Of a DNA stretch of 64,000 bases, positions 44,572-54,421 are shown piece by piece. The notes below the pieces were generated by a model. The model was not told the DNA's origin. It did no database searches and worked only from the letters and a program-made list of their open reading frames with translations. Source of the stretch: Anoxynatronum buryatiense (GTDB taxonomy: Bacteria; Bacillota; Clostridia; Peptostreptococcales; Tindalliaceae); contig NZ_FXUF01000003.1 in the NCBI RefSeq assembly GCF_900182905.1, positions 310,001 through 374,000 on the forward strand. The letters run 5' to 3'. Positions within the stretch are counted from its first letter, which is position 1, and every line of letters starts with the position of its first letter. The translations under genes were made by a program, and so were the position numbers.

Positions 44572-45234
44572 TTAACTGTCAACTCGAATCTCATCAAGAT
44601 AATTATAGATGGTGTAACGCGAAACACACAAGACTTTTGCCACCGAATCAATAGCTCCTTTGATGAGAAATGCTCCCTGCTCATCAAGTTTGCGAACAAT
44701 GGCCACTTTTTCTTCCTTGTTCATATAGGCAACAGGTTTTCCACTGATTTCCAAGGTTTCTGTCAGCAGATGATTTAATACATCATTGACATTACTGCTG
44801 GAGGGATCGACTGCCAACGGGTCTTCCGGCGATTCAATCCAGGTCACTTCCTCAAGTACTTTTCGTGCTATCATAAATTCAGATATATCCAGGTTAATAC
44901 AAAGGCATCCTATTACATGATCTTGTTCATCCCGAACCAGCATTGTGGAAGATTTTAGCGTCTTCCCATTTGAACTTTTGTTCTGGTAGTTCAGAATGTG
45001 GTCAGCATGATTGCCTTTGTTTCGCACCGACTCAAGACCTTCATTAACCATGGGACTCTCTACCGAACGCCCGGTTACATGGCCGTTATGGATAGCAATG
45101 ATAGTTTTGTAGGAATCACCAATTTCGTGAAGTACAACTTCGCAGTTTTTCCCAAATGTTTTACCGATGGATTCAACCAGCGGTATCATGCTCTTCAGAA
45201 TAGGATGTAGATTTTTTCGATTAATGGTTTCCAT
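44572..45234 (-). CDS. YheO/DauR-type transcriptional regulator (PAS-like plus HTH)
   Basis: A 220-residue regulator. The N-terminal YheO-like PAS domain (CEVVLHEIGDSYKTIIAIHNGHVTGR in part, then MLVRDEQDHVIGCLCINLDIS) is followed by a C-terminal HTH with VAKVLCVSRYTIYNYLDEIR. Some relatives respond to D-amino acids. ATG 45234 with GAGGAAAG. Coupled to ridA, it may control imine or D-amino-acid stress genes; the ligand is unknown. Confidence 0.88.
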   Translation of the reverse strand: METINRKNLHPILKSMIPLVESIGKTFGKNCEVVLHEIGDSYKTIIAIHNGHVTGRSVESPMVNEGLESVRNKGNHADHILNYQNKSSNGKTLKSSTMLVRDEQDHVIGCLCINLDISEFMIARKVLEEVTWIESPEDPLAVDPSSSNVNDVLNHLLTETLEISGKPVAYMNKEEKVAIVRKLDEQGAFLIKGAIDSVAKVLCVSRYTIYNYLDEIRVDS

Positions 45235-45268
45235 AACGCTTTCCTCTCTTTGCATTCCTAACGACTAC

Positions 45269-47743
45269 TCAGGAAGGCTTCACAACAATATTTACCAGTT
45301 TACCTGGAACGACAATCACTCGGACTACTTGTTGTCCTTCAATGGTTTGTCTAATTTTATCGTGTCCCATGGCCAGTTTTTCAGTTTCTTCTTTTGAAAG
45401 ATTTGAAGAAATGGTCAGCTTTTCTTTAACCTTTCCATTAACCTGCACAACAATCTCCACTTCATCTTTCACCAGCGCATTTTTGTCTGCCTTTGGCCAT
45501 GCAGCCAAGTGAACGCTTTCACGATGACCCATTAGCTGCCACAACTCCTCAATCATATGAGGTGCAAAGGGCGCCAATAATTGAATCATGGTCTCAATGC
45601 CTTCCTGCAACAGCTGTCCGTTGATGTTTTCTCTATTCTGAGCTTTATATTTATAAAGCTCATTGACAAGTTCCATGACAGCACTTATGGCTGTATTGAA
45701 ATTAAATCGTTGTTCTACGTCATCAGTCACTTTGGCAATTGTGTAATGAATTTTATATCGCAGTGATTTATCTTCAGGTGTTTCCAGTGTTTTTTCAAGG
45801 TGAATGAGTGCGTCGCTGTTGGCTTCTGTTACCAGTCGCCAAATTCGGTTTAAAAATCGATAGCACCCTTCTACTCCCTGATCGCTCCACTCCAAATCAC
45901 GTTCGGGGGGAGCCGCAAAAAGAACAAACAATCGTGCCGTATCAGCACCATACAGCTTGATGATTTCTGCCGGGCTAACGACATTTCCTTTTGATTTGGA
46001 CATCTTTGCACCATCTTTGAGAACCATTCCCTGAGTCAGTAAATTATTGAAGGGTTCATCAAAATCAAGCAAACCAATATCCTTCATCACCTTAATAAAG
46101 AAACGAGAATAGAGCAAATGCAGGATGGCATGCTCGACGCCGCCAATGTACTGGTCAACCGGCATCCATTGATTCGCCAAAGATTTTTCAAATGGTTTTT
46201 CACTGTTTTGGGGGTCTGTGTACCTCAGGAAGTACCATGAAGAATCTACAAAGGTATCCATCGTGTCTGTTTCTCTCGTTGCTTCTTCGCCACATGTCGG
46301 ACATATTGTCTTCAGAAAGGAAGTGCTGGTAGTTAGCGGCGATTTTCCTTTTCCACTGAAAGCAACATCAAGCGGGAGTGTAACCGGCAGATCTTTCTCA
46401 GGAACAGGGACAATACCGCAATGATCACAATAGACCACCGGGATGGGTGCTCCCCAGTAGCGCTGACGGGAAAGAAGCCAGTCGCGTAATCGGTAGCTGA
46501 TGGTTTGCTTACCAATCCCTTCTTGCTCCATTTGTTGACAGATGGCGTCAAAAGCTTCTTGACTCTCCATTCCGTTATATTGACCAGAATTGATCATTGT
46601 TCCCGGCCCGGTATATGCATCAGAATCAATTTTGTATGGTTCTTCTGTTTCAGGCGGAAGTATCACAGGTATCACAGATATACCATACTTGTTTGCAAAG
46701 TCAAGATCCCGTTGATCATGGGCAGGTACAGCCATAATGGCACCCGTTCCATAATCAGCCAAAACATAGTTGGCAATGTAGATTGGAATTTCCTGACCTG
46801 TAAACGGATTTAAACAGTATCTACCAGTAAATCGGCCTTCTTTTTCAGTTTCTGCAGAAGTGCGTTCCACGTCCGACAAATGTTGTAACTGGTGAACAAA
46901 ATCCTGTACACCTTTCTCGTAAGATGTACCTGAAACCAGTTCTTCCACAATTGCATGTTCAGGTGCCAGTACCATATAAGTGGCACCAAAAATTGTATCG
47001 GGACGTGTTGTAAAAACGGTAAGAACTTTATCAGTGCCCGAAATTGGAAATTTAATATCTGCACCAGTACTTTTTCCAATCCAGTTTGATTGCATCGTCT
47101 TAACTTTATCCGGCCAGCCTTTCAGTAAATCAAGGTCTTCCAGAAGCTTTTCAGCATAATCAGTAATTTTAAAATACCATTGGTTGAGATTTTTTTTATT
47201 AACTGCACTGTCACACCGTTCACATTGGCCGTCGACAACCTGCTCATTTGCTAATACAGTATCGCAAGAAGGGCACCAGTTGACCCTGGATTCTTTTTTA
47301 TATGCCAACCCTTTATGATAGAACTGGAGAAATATCCATTGCGTCCACCGATAGTAGTCCGGTGTACAGGTGGCAACTTCACGACTCCAGTCATAACTTA
47401 ATCCCAGGCGATTGAGCTGTTCCTTCATTTCATTGATATTGGATTTTGTCCAGGTATCCGGGTGAATCTGATGCTGAATTGCCGCATTTTCTGCAGGCAG
47501 ACCAAAAGCATCCCACCCCATAGGATGCAACACGTCGTAACCTTGCATCGTTTTAAAGCGGGCAATCACATCACCAATACAATAGTTGCGCACATGACCC
47601 ATATGAATTTTGCCTGAAGGATAAGGAAACATTTCCAATGCATAGTATTGAGGGCGATCAGAGCCATTCAATTCAAAAACCTGATTCTCATCCCAATAGC
47701 GCTGCCATTTTGTTTCAATGTGATTAAAATCATAGGTCGCCAA
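45269..47743 (-). CDS. leuS: Leucyl-tRNA synthetase
   Basis: An 824-residue class I synthetase. The HIGH-like [15 protein letters not shown] is near residue 40, the CP1 editing domain follows, and the KMSKS signature is [12 protein letters not shown] near 580. Start is TTG 47743, 7 nt after GGAGG; the nearby ATG is out of frame. Expression is controlled by the T-box leader directly upstream. Confidence 0.98.
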   Translation of the reverse strand: MATYDFNHIETKWQRYWDENQVFELNGSDRPQYYALEMFPYPSGKIHMGHVRNYCIGDVIARFKTMQGYDVLHPMGWDAFGLPAENAAIQHQIHPDTWTKSNINEMKEQLNRLGLSYDWSREVATCTPDYYRWTQWIFLQFYHKGLAYKKESRVNWCPSCDTVLANEQVVDGQCERCDSAVNKKNLNQWYFKITDYAEKLLEDLDLLKGWPDKVKTMQSNWIGKSTGADIKFPISGTDKVLTVFTTRPDTIFGATYMVLAPEHAIVEELVSGTSYEKGVQDFVHQLQHLSDVERTSAETEKEGRFTGRYCLNPFTGQEIPIYIANYVLADYGTGAIMAVPAHDQRDLDFANKYGISVIPVILPPETEEPYKIDSDAYTGPGTMINSGQYNGMESQEAFDAICQQMEQEGIGKQTISYRLRDWLLSRQRYWGAPIPVVYCDHCGIVPVPEKDLPVTLPLDVAFSGKGKSPLTTSTSFLKTICPTCGEEATRETDTMDTFVDSSWYFLRYTDPQNSEKPFEKSLANQWMPVDQYIGGVEHAILHLLYSRFFIKVMKDIGLLDFDEPFNNLLTQGMVLKDGAKMSKSKGNVVSPAEIIKLYGADTARLFVLFAAPPERDLEWSDQGVEGCYRFLNRIWRLVTEANSDALIHLEKTLETPEDKSLRYKIHYTIAKVTDDVEQRFNFNTAISAVMELVNELYKYKAQNRENINGQLLQEGIETMIQLLAPFAPHMIEELWQLMGHRESVHLAAWPKADKNALVKDEVEIVVQVNGKVKEKLTISSNLSKEETEKLAMGHDKIRQTIEGQQVVRVIVVPGKLVNIVVKPS

Positions 47744-47797
47744 TAGTCATCCTCCTCTTATTACAGATTAGTATGAATCAAAAGAATAAGGGAATGC

Positions 47798-48058
47798 AAA
47801 AAAACTTCCCGTCCAGGACAGGGACGAATCGAAATCCGCGGTACCACCCTGTTTGACAGAAAGTCCACTTAACCGGCTGATATGGGAACCACCCCTGGAA
47901 CGCTGCGCAAAAGATGAGTTCACCATTTGTCACTACCGATTCACAGCAACCACCGGTTCTCTGAAAGTGACGCTTGCCTACTAGTTCTTTCACCATTCCA
48001 TTATAACAGATTTCATTCATTTTTCTATTTTTCATATTCTTGTAATGCTCTCATAGTT
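47798..48058 (-). promoter_or_regulatory. T-box leader of leuS, specifier CUC
   Basis: Minus strand. The T-box core AGGGTGGTACCGCG is exact (about 47851-47838). Stem I contains AGAGAACCGGTGG and a specifier loop GTGAACTCAT, in which CTC (47918-47916) is a leucine codon. After the T-box, CGTCC...GGACG forms a terminator stem ending in T7 (47804-47798). Uncharged tRNA-Leu(GAG) should stabilise the antiterminator and switch leuS on. Confidence 0.93.
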
Positions 48059-48064
48059 CAACTT

Positions 48065-48094
48065 ATTATACATGATGGGCTCAATTTGTGTCAA
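48065..48094 (-). promoter_or_regulatory. Promoter of the leuS T-box transcript
   Basis: Minus strand: consensus TTGACA (48094-48089), 18-nt spacer, consensus TATAAT (48070-48065). The -35 lies inside the 3' end of rsfS. Confidence 0.88.
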
Positions 48095-48437
48095 TATCAA
48101 GCACTGGTGCATCTTTCCAGATTGATTCCAACTGGTAATGCTCTCGATCTTCTGTGATAAAAAGATGGACCACCACATCACCATAATCCATTAATATCCA
48201 ACGCGACTCTTTTAATCCTTCTTGGTGTCTGACAACAATATCAACGTTTTCCAGATCTTCACGGATATTTTCTGCAATGGCTTTTACCTGACGAGCTGAA
48301 GGTGCACTGGCAATAACAAAAAAATCACAAAGCGATGAAATGCCACGTAGATCCAACACAATTGGTTGCTGCCCTTTTTTATCATCAATACTCTTAAGGA
48401 TAGATTCCACCAGTTGAAATTCCCGAGTCTTTTCCAT
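48081..48437 (-). CDS. rsfS: Ribosomal silencing factor RsfS
   Basis: A 118-residue protein that binds L14 and blocks subunit joining under starvation. It carries the family stretch DFFVIASAPSARQVKAIAENI and the C-terminal WILMDYGDVVVHLF. ATG 48437 with GGAGGGA; it begins 44 nt inside the end of yqeK in another frame. The leuS promoter overlaps its 3' end. Confidence 0.95.
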   Translation of the reverse strand: MEKTREFQLVESILKSIDDKKGQQPIVLDLRGISSLCDFFVIASAPSARQVKAIAENIREDLENVDIVVRHQEGLKESRWILMDYGDVVVHLFITEDREHYQLESIWKDAPVLDIDTN

Positions 48438-49059
48438 ATAATCCCTCCCTCATTAATTTTAAAGCATTCACCTTTTTTTCGCCAAGTTCATTTAATATGT
48501 GATTTCGCGCTTCTACAGTGTTTGGATGTAGCAGTTTTCCTGTTTCCAATACATAAATCATTGTGTTTGTAAGCGCCTGATATACTGCCAGATCCAGCTC
48601 CCGATAGGCCAACTCCCGAAGGAATACAACACCAGAATAATCACGCCCTTCTTCGATGAAATCAGCCAAATAAATAATTTTCTCAATAATTCCCATGTTT
48701 TTCCGGCCCGTGGTGTGAAATTCAATCGCTTTTAAAATTTCATCGTCATCAATACCAAACTCATTAAGTGCAATAGCAGCAGCAACGCTTCCATGAAGTA
48801 TTTGATGGGCTTGAATCATAAGAGAATCAGGCTGCAGGTGATAGCGCTGAACGGTCTGAAGTAATTCTTTTTTACTGAAACCCTTTGCATAGTCATGAAA
48901 CAATGCTGCCATCGCTGTTTTGTCACGGTCTGCTCCGTATTGGTCGGCCAGGCGCAAAGCAGCAGTGCGCACTCCCATTGTGTGTTGGAATCGGCCGGCT
49001 TTCATTTTTTTTGCCAATACTTGCTCAATGTGCTTTAACTGTGCTTCATTGATGTTCAT
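48394..49059 (-). CDS. yqeK: HD-domain Ap4A hydrolase YqeK
   Basis: A 221-residue HD-domain phosphohydrolase that splits diadenosine tetraphosphate to ADP in characterised relatives. The metal motif ALFHDYAKG is near residue 65, with QILHGSVAAAIA and AIEFHTTGRKNM following. ATG 49059 lies 7 nt after AAAGGA, so 13 codons of the open frame are excluded; it overlaps nadD by 14 nt. The nadD-yqeK-rsfS order is conserved in Firmicutes. Confidence 0.93.
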   Translation of the reverse strand: MNINEAQLKHIEQVLAKKMKAGRFQHTMGVRTAALRLADQYGADRDKTAMAALFHDYAKGFSKKELLQTVQRYHLQPDSLMIQAHQILHGSVAAAIALNEFGIDDDEILKAIEFHTTGRKNMGIIEKIIYLADFIEEGRDYSGVVFLRELAYRELDLAVYQALTNTMIYVLETGKLLHPNTVEARNHILNELGEKKVNALKLMREGLYGKDSGISTGGIYP

Positions 49060-49696
49060 TGGCGTATCCTTTCGTCTCGCTCTGGTATAATCCATGCTGT
49101 TTAATATAGTCTTGAACTGTTTCCGGAGTCATCGAAAGAATGGACTGACCTTCAGCAGTCCTTGACCGAATTTCCGAAGACGACACATCCATTCTTACAC
49201 CATGTATTAGTTGAATGGATGCATGAAATTCCGACTGAAAAAAAGCAACTCTGTTCAATAGTTCCGTATCAGTACTTTTATCCCTTTTAACAACAATAAA
49301 CCTTGATAATTGAAACAGTTCTTCAAAGTGATACCAGCTTTCAATTTCCAATAATGAATCTGCCCCAAGTATGAAAAACAGTTCTGTACCCGGAAGTTTG
49401 TGACGCAAATGGTTCAGCAGGTGCACTGTATAGCTGGGTTTTTGACGCGTTATTTCAAAGTTACAAAGCTCAAAGAATGGGTGTTTCTGAATTGCCAGCT
49501 CGACCATTTTCTGCCGATGTTCAACTGGCGTAATCAGGTGTCCATTTTTGTGTGGTGGTTCTCCGGCAGGCACAAAGTATACAATATCAAGGTTACATTC
49601 TTTCAGTGCCGCTTGAGCCAGTGTGAGATGTCCCAGGTGAACAGGATCAAATGTTCCACCCAAGATACCAATGTGTTTTAAAACACTCGTTTCCAT
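49046..49696 (-). CDS. nadD: Nicotinate-nucleotide adenylyltransferase
   Basis: A 216-residue nucleotidyltransferase that makes deamido-NAD from nicotinate mononucleotide and ATP. GGTFDPVHLGHL near the N-terminus and the C-terminal SSSEIRSR (the ISSTxIR motif) are present. SD GAGGTGG before ATG 49696. Confidence 0.97.
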   Translation of the reverse strand: METSVLKHIGILGGTFDPVHLGHLTLAQAALKECNLDIVYFVPAGEPPHKNGHLITPVEHRQKMVELAIQKHPFFELCNFEITRQKPSYTVHLLNHLRHKLPGTELFFILGADSLLEIESWYHFEELFQLSRFIVVKRDKSTDTELLNRVAFFQSEFHASIQLIHGVRMDVSSSEIRSRTAEGQSILSMTPETVQDYIKQHGLYQSETKGYANEHQ

Positions 49697-49729
49697 GATG
49701 CCACCTCAGATTGTTGTTCATTCATCTTT

Positions 49730-51052
<1,323 letters not shown>

Positions 51053-51087
51053 TCAATTCAACCAATGATTAAATCTATTATGCTAAA

Positions 51088-51111
51088 TAAAAAGCCGCCT
51101 GACAGGCGGCT
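51088..51111 (-). terminator. Terminator after rpmA
   Basis: Minus strand: AGCCGCCT, 3-nt loop, AGGCGGCT, then TTTTATT. It ends the rplU-prp-rpmA transcript before obg. Confidence 0.9.
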
Positions 51112-51117
51112 GAACTC

Positions 51118-51417
51118 TTACTGTACTTGCAGGGTCTCAGCAGAATAAATGCTAACCTGCTTTCTCTTTTTATCTTTTCTTTCGAATTTAACGATCCCGT
51201 CAATCATGGCAAATAGCGTATCATCGCCACCTTTACCAACGTTTAATCCAGGATGGATTTTTGTGCCGCGTTGACGCACCAGAATATTTCCGGCAGTAAC
51301 AAGCTGACCATCACTCTTTTTTGTTCCCAGTCGCTTGGAAATGCTGTCGCGTCCGTTTTTAGAACTACCAACACCTTTTTTACTGGCAAACAGCTGCAAG
51401 TTCATTTGAAAAATCAT
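51118..51417 (-). CDS. rpmA: Ribosomal protein L27 with cleavable N-terminal extension
   Basis: A 99-residue protein of the large subunit near the peptidyl transferase centre. The first ten residues ([10 protein letters not shown]) form the Firmicutes extension that Prp removes between Phe10 and Ala11 to expose ASKKGVGSS. The first ATG has GGAGG 7 nt upstream and overlaps the prp stop by 1 nt. An inner ATG (Met5) would keep the cleavage site but lacks an SD. Confidence 0.97.
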   Translation of the reverse strand: MIFQMNLQLFASKKGVGSSKNGRDSISKRLGTKKSDGQLVTAGNILVRQRGTKIHPGLNVGKGGDDTLFAMIDGIVKFERKDKKRKQVSIYSAETLQVQ

Positions 51418-51752
51418 TATGACACCTCCTCGTCATCAATGACGATAATATCTGGATATTGTTGCTGAATATTATGGATCCCCAGCAACATTGTTTCAAG
51501 CAACAAAGTTGCTTCTCTGCGTTGTGTTTCGTTTAATGCCTCACTAATTGTACATTCTAACAGCCCGTCTTCTATGCTGTACTCAGGTGTTTGCCCCAAT
51601 ACCTCATATAAACCAATGATGGTTGTCTGAGCCAGTACAGATACCGCTGCACAAACAATATCCTTGCCAGTTGGCGCAACGTTCGAATGGCCACTCACAG
51701 TATAGCGTACAATATGTTTTTGTGGATTACGCCACACATTTACGTTGATCAT
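51417..51752 (-). CDS. prp: Ribosomal-processing cysteine protease Prp
   Basis: A 111-residue protease (YsxB family) that removes the L27 extension, an essential step in Firmicutes with extended L27. The catalytic His22 and Cys34 are present in [18 protein letters not shown]. It lies between rplU and rpmA as usual, ending in the rpmA start. Confidence 0.95.
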   Translation of the reverse strand: MINVNVWRNPQKHIVRYTVSGHSNVAPTGKDIVCAAVSVLAQTTIIGLYEVLGQTPEYSIEDGLLECTISEALNETQRREATLLLETMLLGIHNIQQQYPDIIVIDDEEVS

Positions 51753-51761
51753 CAGTAATCC

Positions 51762-52073
51762 CTATGCTTTAATACTTTCAATTTTTAACTTAGTGAAAGG
51801 TTGTCTGTGTCCCTGTTTTCTACGATAGTCTTTTTTTGACTTATACTTGAAAACAATCACTTTGTCGGATTTTCCATTTTCAATCACGGTAGCTTCTACA
51901 GAAGCACCTGTCACAAAAGGCTCACCTACTGTGATAGAGCCTTCTTTTGAAACAGCCAGCACATGGTCAAGGACTACTTTTTCACCTTCTGACACAGCCA
52001 GTTTTTCAACTACAACGGTGGAACCTTCTTCAATTCGATATTGCTTACCGCCAGTTTCTACGATTGCGTACAT
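51762..52073 (-). CDS. rplU: Ribosomal protein L21
   Basis: A 103-residue large-subunit protein. The start [17 protein letters not shown] and the C-terminal [17 protein letters not shown] are typical. ATG 52073 with GGAGG 7 nt upstream. First gene of rplU-prp-rpmA, behind a consensus promoter and a leader of about 100 nt. Confidence 0.98.
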   Translation of the reverse strand: MYAIVETGGKQYRIEEGSTVVVEKLAVSEGEKVVLDHVLAVSKEGSITVGEPFVTGASVEATVIENGKSDKVIVFKYKSKKDYRRKQGHRQPFTKLKIESIKA

Positions 52074-52178
52074 CGTCACACCTCCTCATCCCAGTCTCGC
52101 CAAATAAAGGTATCTGAGGTTCATTCAAGCATTATACAGCTCTCAGAATTTAAACCTGATTTGTGCGGCTTCTACAAA
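52074..52178 (-). promoter_or_regulatory. Probable L21 leader (ribosomal-protein autoregulatory RNA)
   Basis: The transcribed leader between the promoter and rplU is about 105 nt. It can form local stems: CTGAGAG and an AGGTTTAAA arm upstream, and a segment close to the SD containing GGCGAGACTGGGATGAGGAGG. Position and length fit the L21 leader of Firmicutes. I did not verify a covariance match. Confidence 0.5.
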
Positions 52179-52183
52179 TTTGA

Positions 52184-52212
52184 ATTATACCATCTAACAC
52201 TTGGTTTGTCAA
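52184..52212 (-). promoter_or_regulatory. Promoter of rplU-prp-rpmA
   Basis: Minus strand: TTGACA (52212-52207), 17-nt spacer, TATAAT (52189-52184), both full consensus. The -35 overlaps the last codon of the RNase gene. Confidence 0.9.
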
Positions 52213-53618
52213 CGGAAAGACAGTGTGTAATCTTCAATTTCAATTGACTTTGAAAGTGTCAGGTTTAGGTTTAAACCGTAAACATTTGCCAAGGTTGTTA
52301 AATCCAGTTCGTGGGTGCGCAACTGCTGATATCTTGTGGGATGCAAGGTTACATGTGCTTCGTTTATTTCAGAATGCTGTTGATAGCGTCTAAAGGCCTT
52401 TTCAAGCTCATATACCAACCAATGCACTGATGAAATTGCACCGGAACCATGGCAGCAAGGACACGTGGTTTGATAGAGAGAACTCAAATTGCTTCTGCTT
52501 CTTTTTCTTGTCATTTCCACCAATCCCAATTGTGTCATACCCACTAAAACAGTTTTTTGGCGGTCAACTGACAAAGCTCTGTTCAGAGTTTCCAGCACCT
52601 TTTCATTGTTTGTCTCTTTTTTCATATCAATAAAGTCAATTAGAATAATCCCACCGATATCGCGCACCCTCAGCTGATGAGCAATTTCAATAGCTGCAGC
52701 AATATTCACCTGCAGCGCCGTCTCTTCAAAACCATGGCTGCCAATATACCGGCCGCTATTAACATCAATCACTGTTAATGCCTCTGTCGCATTTATGGCA
52801 AGTGTTCCACCGTTTTCGAGTTGCACTTCAGAACTCAACAACCTTTGCCATTCAAGTTCAAGATTTTCATCACTAAACGGACTTGAACCCGATCCAGTTT
52901 CTTGAAAAACAGCTAATAAATCTGGCTGTGTGAATTGGCATAAAGATTTAAGTTGTTGCGCTTCTTCACAATCATTAATCTGAATGCGGTCAGTGTTTTG
53001 ATTGGCTGTATCTCGCAACAAGCGAGGCAGCAGCGACTGTTCACGGTATACTATTTTTTTGATTGACTGCTTGCTTTCGTTTGCAATATGTTGCCATACA
53101 GATTGAAGATGTTGCCAGTCTTTCGTTAAAGCTTTTAAATTTTGTTCAGAGGCAGCAGTTCTAATGATCATGCCATTATTGTTGTTAAGTATGGTTTGTG
53201 CCCAATTTTCAAGACGAGATCGTTCATTATGATCGCTAATTTTATGTGAGATGCCTATGTGGTTATCATTGGGCAGCATGATCAGAAACCGTCCCGGAAT
53301 AGCCATTCGCATGGTTCCTTTAGGTCCTTTTTCACCAAAAGCATCTTTCGTAATTTGCAGCAGTATAAAATCACCTTCATGCAAATCGTTGAAAGGCACC
53401 GTCAAGTCTTCCTGATAGATAAATATGTTCTTGCTTAATCCTGCATCAACAAATATGGTTTGCATACCAGGCAGTCGATTCACGATTTGACCGGTGTAGA
53501 TATTATTCACGAGACTTCGTTGGTTGTGTCTTTCAACATGCATTTCTATAATACGTCCATTTTGAACCACTGCTGCCCTTGTTTCATATACACCCACATC
53601 AGCAATGATTTGATTCAT
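52209..53618 (-). CDS. rng: RNase E/G family ribonuclease
   Basis: A 469-residue endoribonuclease. An N-terminal S1 RNA-binding region (TGQIVNRLPGMQTIFVDAGL) is followed by the RNase H-like and DNase I-like catalytic part, with TVIDVNSGRY (catalytic Asp) and GGIILIDFIDM. The zinc-link CPCCHGSG lies near residue 400. Length fits RNase G rather than RNase E. ATG 53618 follows AGTAGGG; the 17-codon upstream extension is unsupported. The site before rplU is conserved in clostridia. Confidence 0.93.
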   Translation of the reverse strand: MNQIIADVGVYETRAAVVQNGRIIEMHVERHNQRSLVNNIYTGQIVNRLPGMQTIFVDAGLSKNIFIYQEDLTVPFNDLHEGDFILLQITKDAFGEKGPKGTMRMAIPGRFLIMLPNDNHIGISHKISDHNERSRLENWAQTILNNNNGMIIRTAASEQNLKALTKDWQHLQSVWQHIANESKQSIKKIVYREQSLLPRLLRDTANQNTDRIQINDCEEAQQLKSLCQFTQPDLLAVFQETGSGSSPFSDENLELEWQRLLSSEVQLENGGTLAINATEALTVIDVNSGRYIGSHGFEETALQVNIAAAIEIAHQLRVRDIGGIILIDFIDMKKETNNEKVLETLNRALSVDRQKTVLVGMTQLGLVEMTRKRSRSNLSSLYQTTCPCCHGSGAISSVHWLVYELEKAFRRYQQHSEINEAHVTLHPTRYQQLRTHELDLTTLANVYGLNLNLTLSKSIEIEDYTLSFR

Positions 53619-53674
53619 GATTACCCTACTTTCTGGTATGTTGAGCTGATAACCAAAGATCTTAAACAAACTTT

Positions 53675-54421
53675 TTAGGTTGATGCGTTCACTACTGGAA
53701 GAATCGGTTCAAAGCCAGATTCAGTCTTGCGGTAAATTTCAGTTCTTTTGATTGTCAGACTATCTGAATCTATGTTTAGACGACAGTGTTCAAGCCACTG
53801 CTGCAAAATTAAACCAGGTTTGATGGTGCCGTTTTCAGTCACATAAATGGAAAGTTTCAGTATGATGGTATCTTCTTCCAAGATTTCATAGGTGCATTTA
53901 TATAGAAAAGGCACAATATCGATTCGCTTAACTTTTTCAGTATTTCGTCGGTGGCGCTGTTTGTTTTTCTTTTTCTGTTTCTTTTCAATCACCAACTCTT
54001 CCAGTTCCAGAAAATGTTGATGAGATTCTTGCAAAGAAGTGCGTTCCAAGGGATTTGCAGACTTGAAAGTCAGTGAATATTGCATGATTGCTGCTTCCTG
54101 CATTAAAGAATCAGATGCTTTGGAGTCTTTCGTTGTTGCTTGCATGATCACAATGCCCGGCGGAAGAATTTCATTCATGAGATGAACAAAAGTATCAGGT
54201 GACACTGGTTCCGCTAATTGCACATCCACATACTCAGCGATACTCCCAACTCCCACACTCAAAGGTGCAGCAAAAGAAATGATTGGATGTGGATTATAGC
54301 CCTGAGTGAATACCAAGGGCATTTTCGCACGCCGAAACGCTCTTTCAAAAAGACGAACCAAATCAAGGTGAGACAGGAATCTCATATGGCCTGTTTTGGA
54401 ATAACGAGCACGTATCATCAT
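53675..54421 (-). CDS. TIGR03936/DUF2344 radical SAM-linked protein
   Basis: A 248-residue protein with the family start RARYSKTGHMRFLSHLDL and FTQGYNPHPIISFAAPL. Function unknown; it always travels with the preceding radical SAM gene and overlaps it by 4 nt (ATGA). A Lys/Arg-rich stretch (EKKQKKKNKQRHRR) lies in the middle and could bind nucleic acid. A role in tRNA or rRNA modification is often guessed but not shown. Confidence 0.88.
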   Translation of the reverse strand: MMIRARYSKTGHMRFLSHLDLVRLFERAFRRAKMPLVFTQGYNPHPIISFAAPLSVGVGSIAEYVDVQLAEPVSPDTFVHLMNEILPPGIVIMQATTKDSKASDSLMQEAAIMQYSLTFKSANPLERTSLQESHQHFLELEELVIEKKQKKKNKQRHRRNTEKVKRIDIVPFLYKCTYEILEEDTIILKLSIYVTENGTIKPGLILQQWLEHCRLNIDSDSLTIKRTEIYRKTESGFEPILPVVNAST

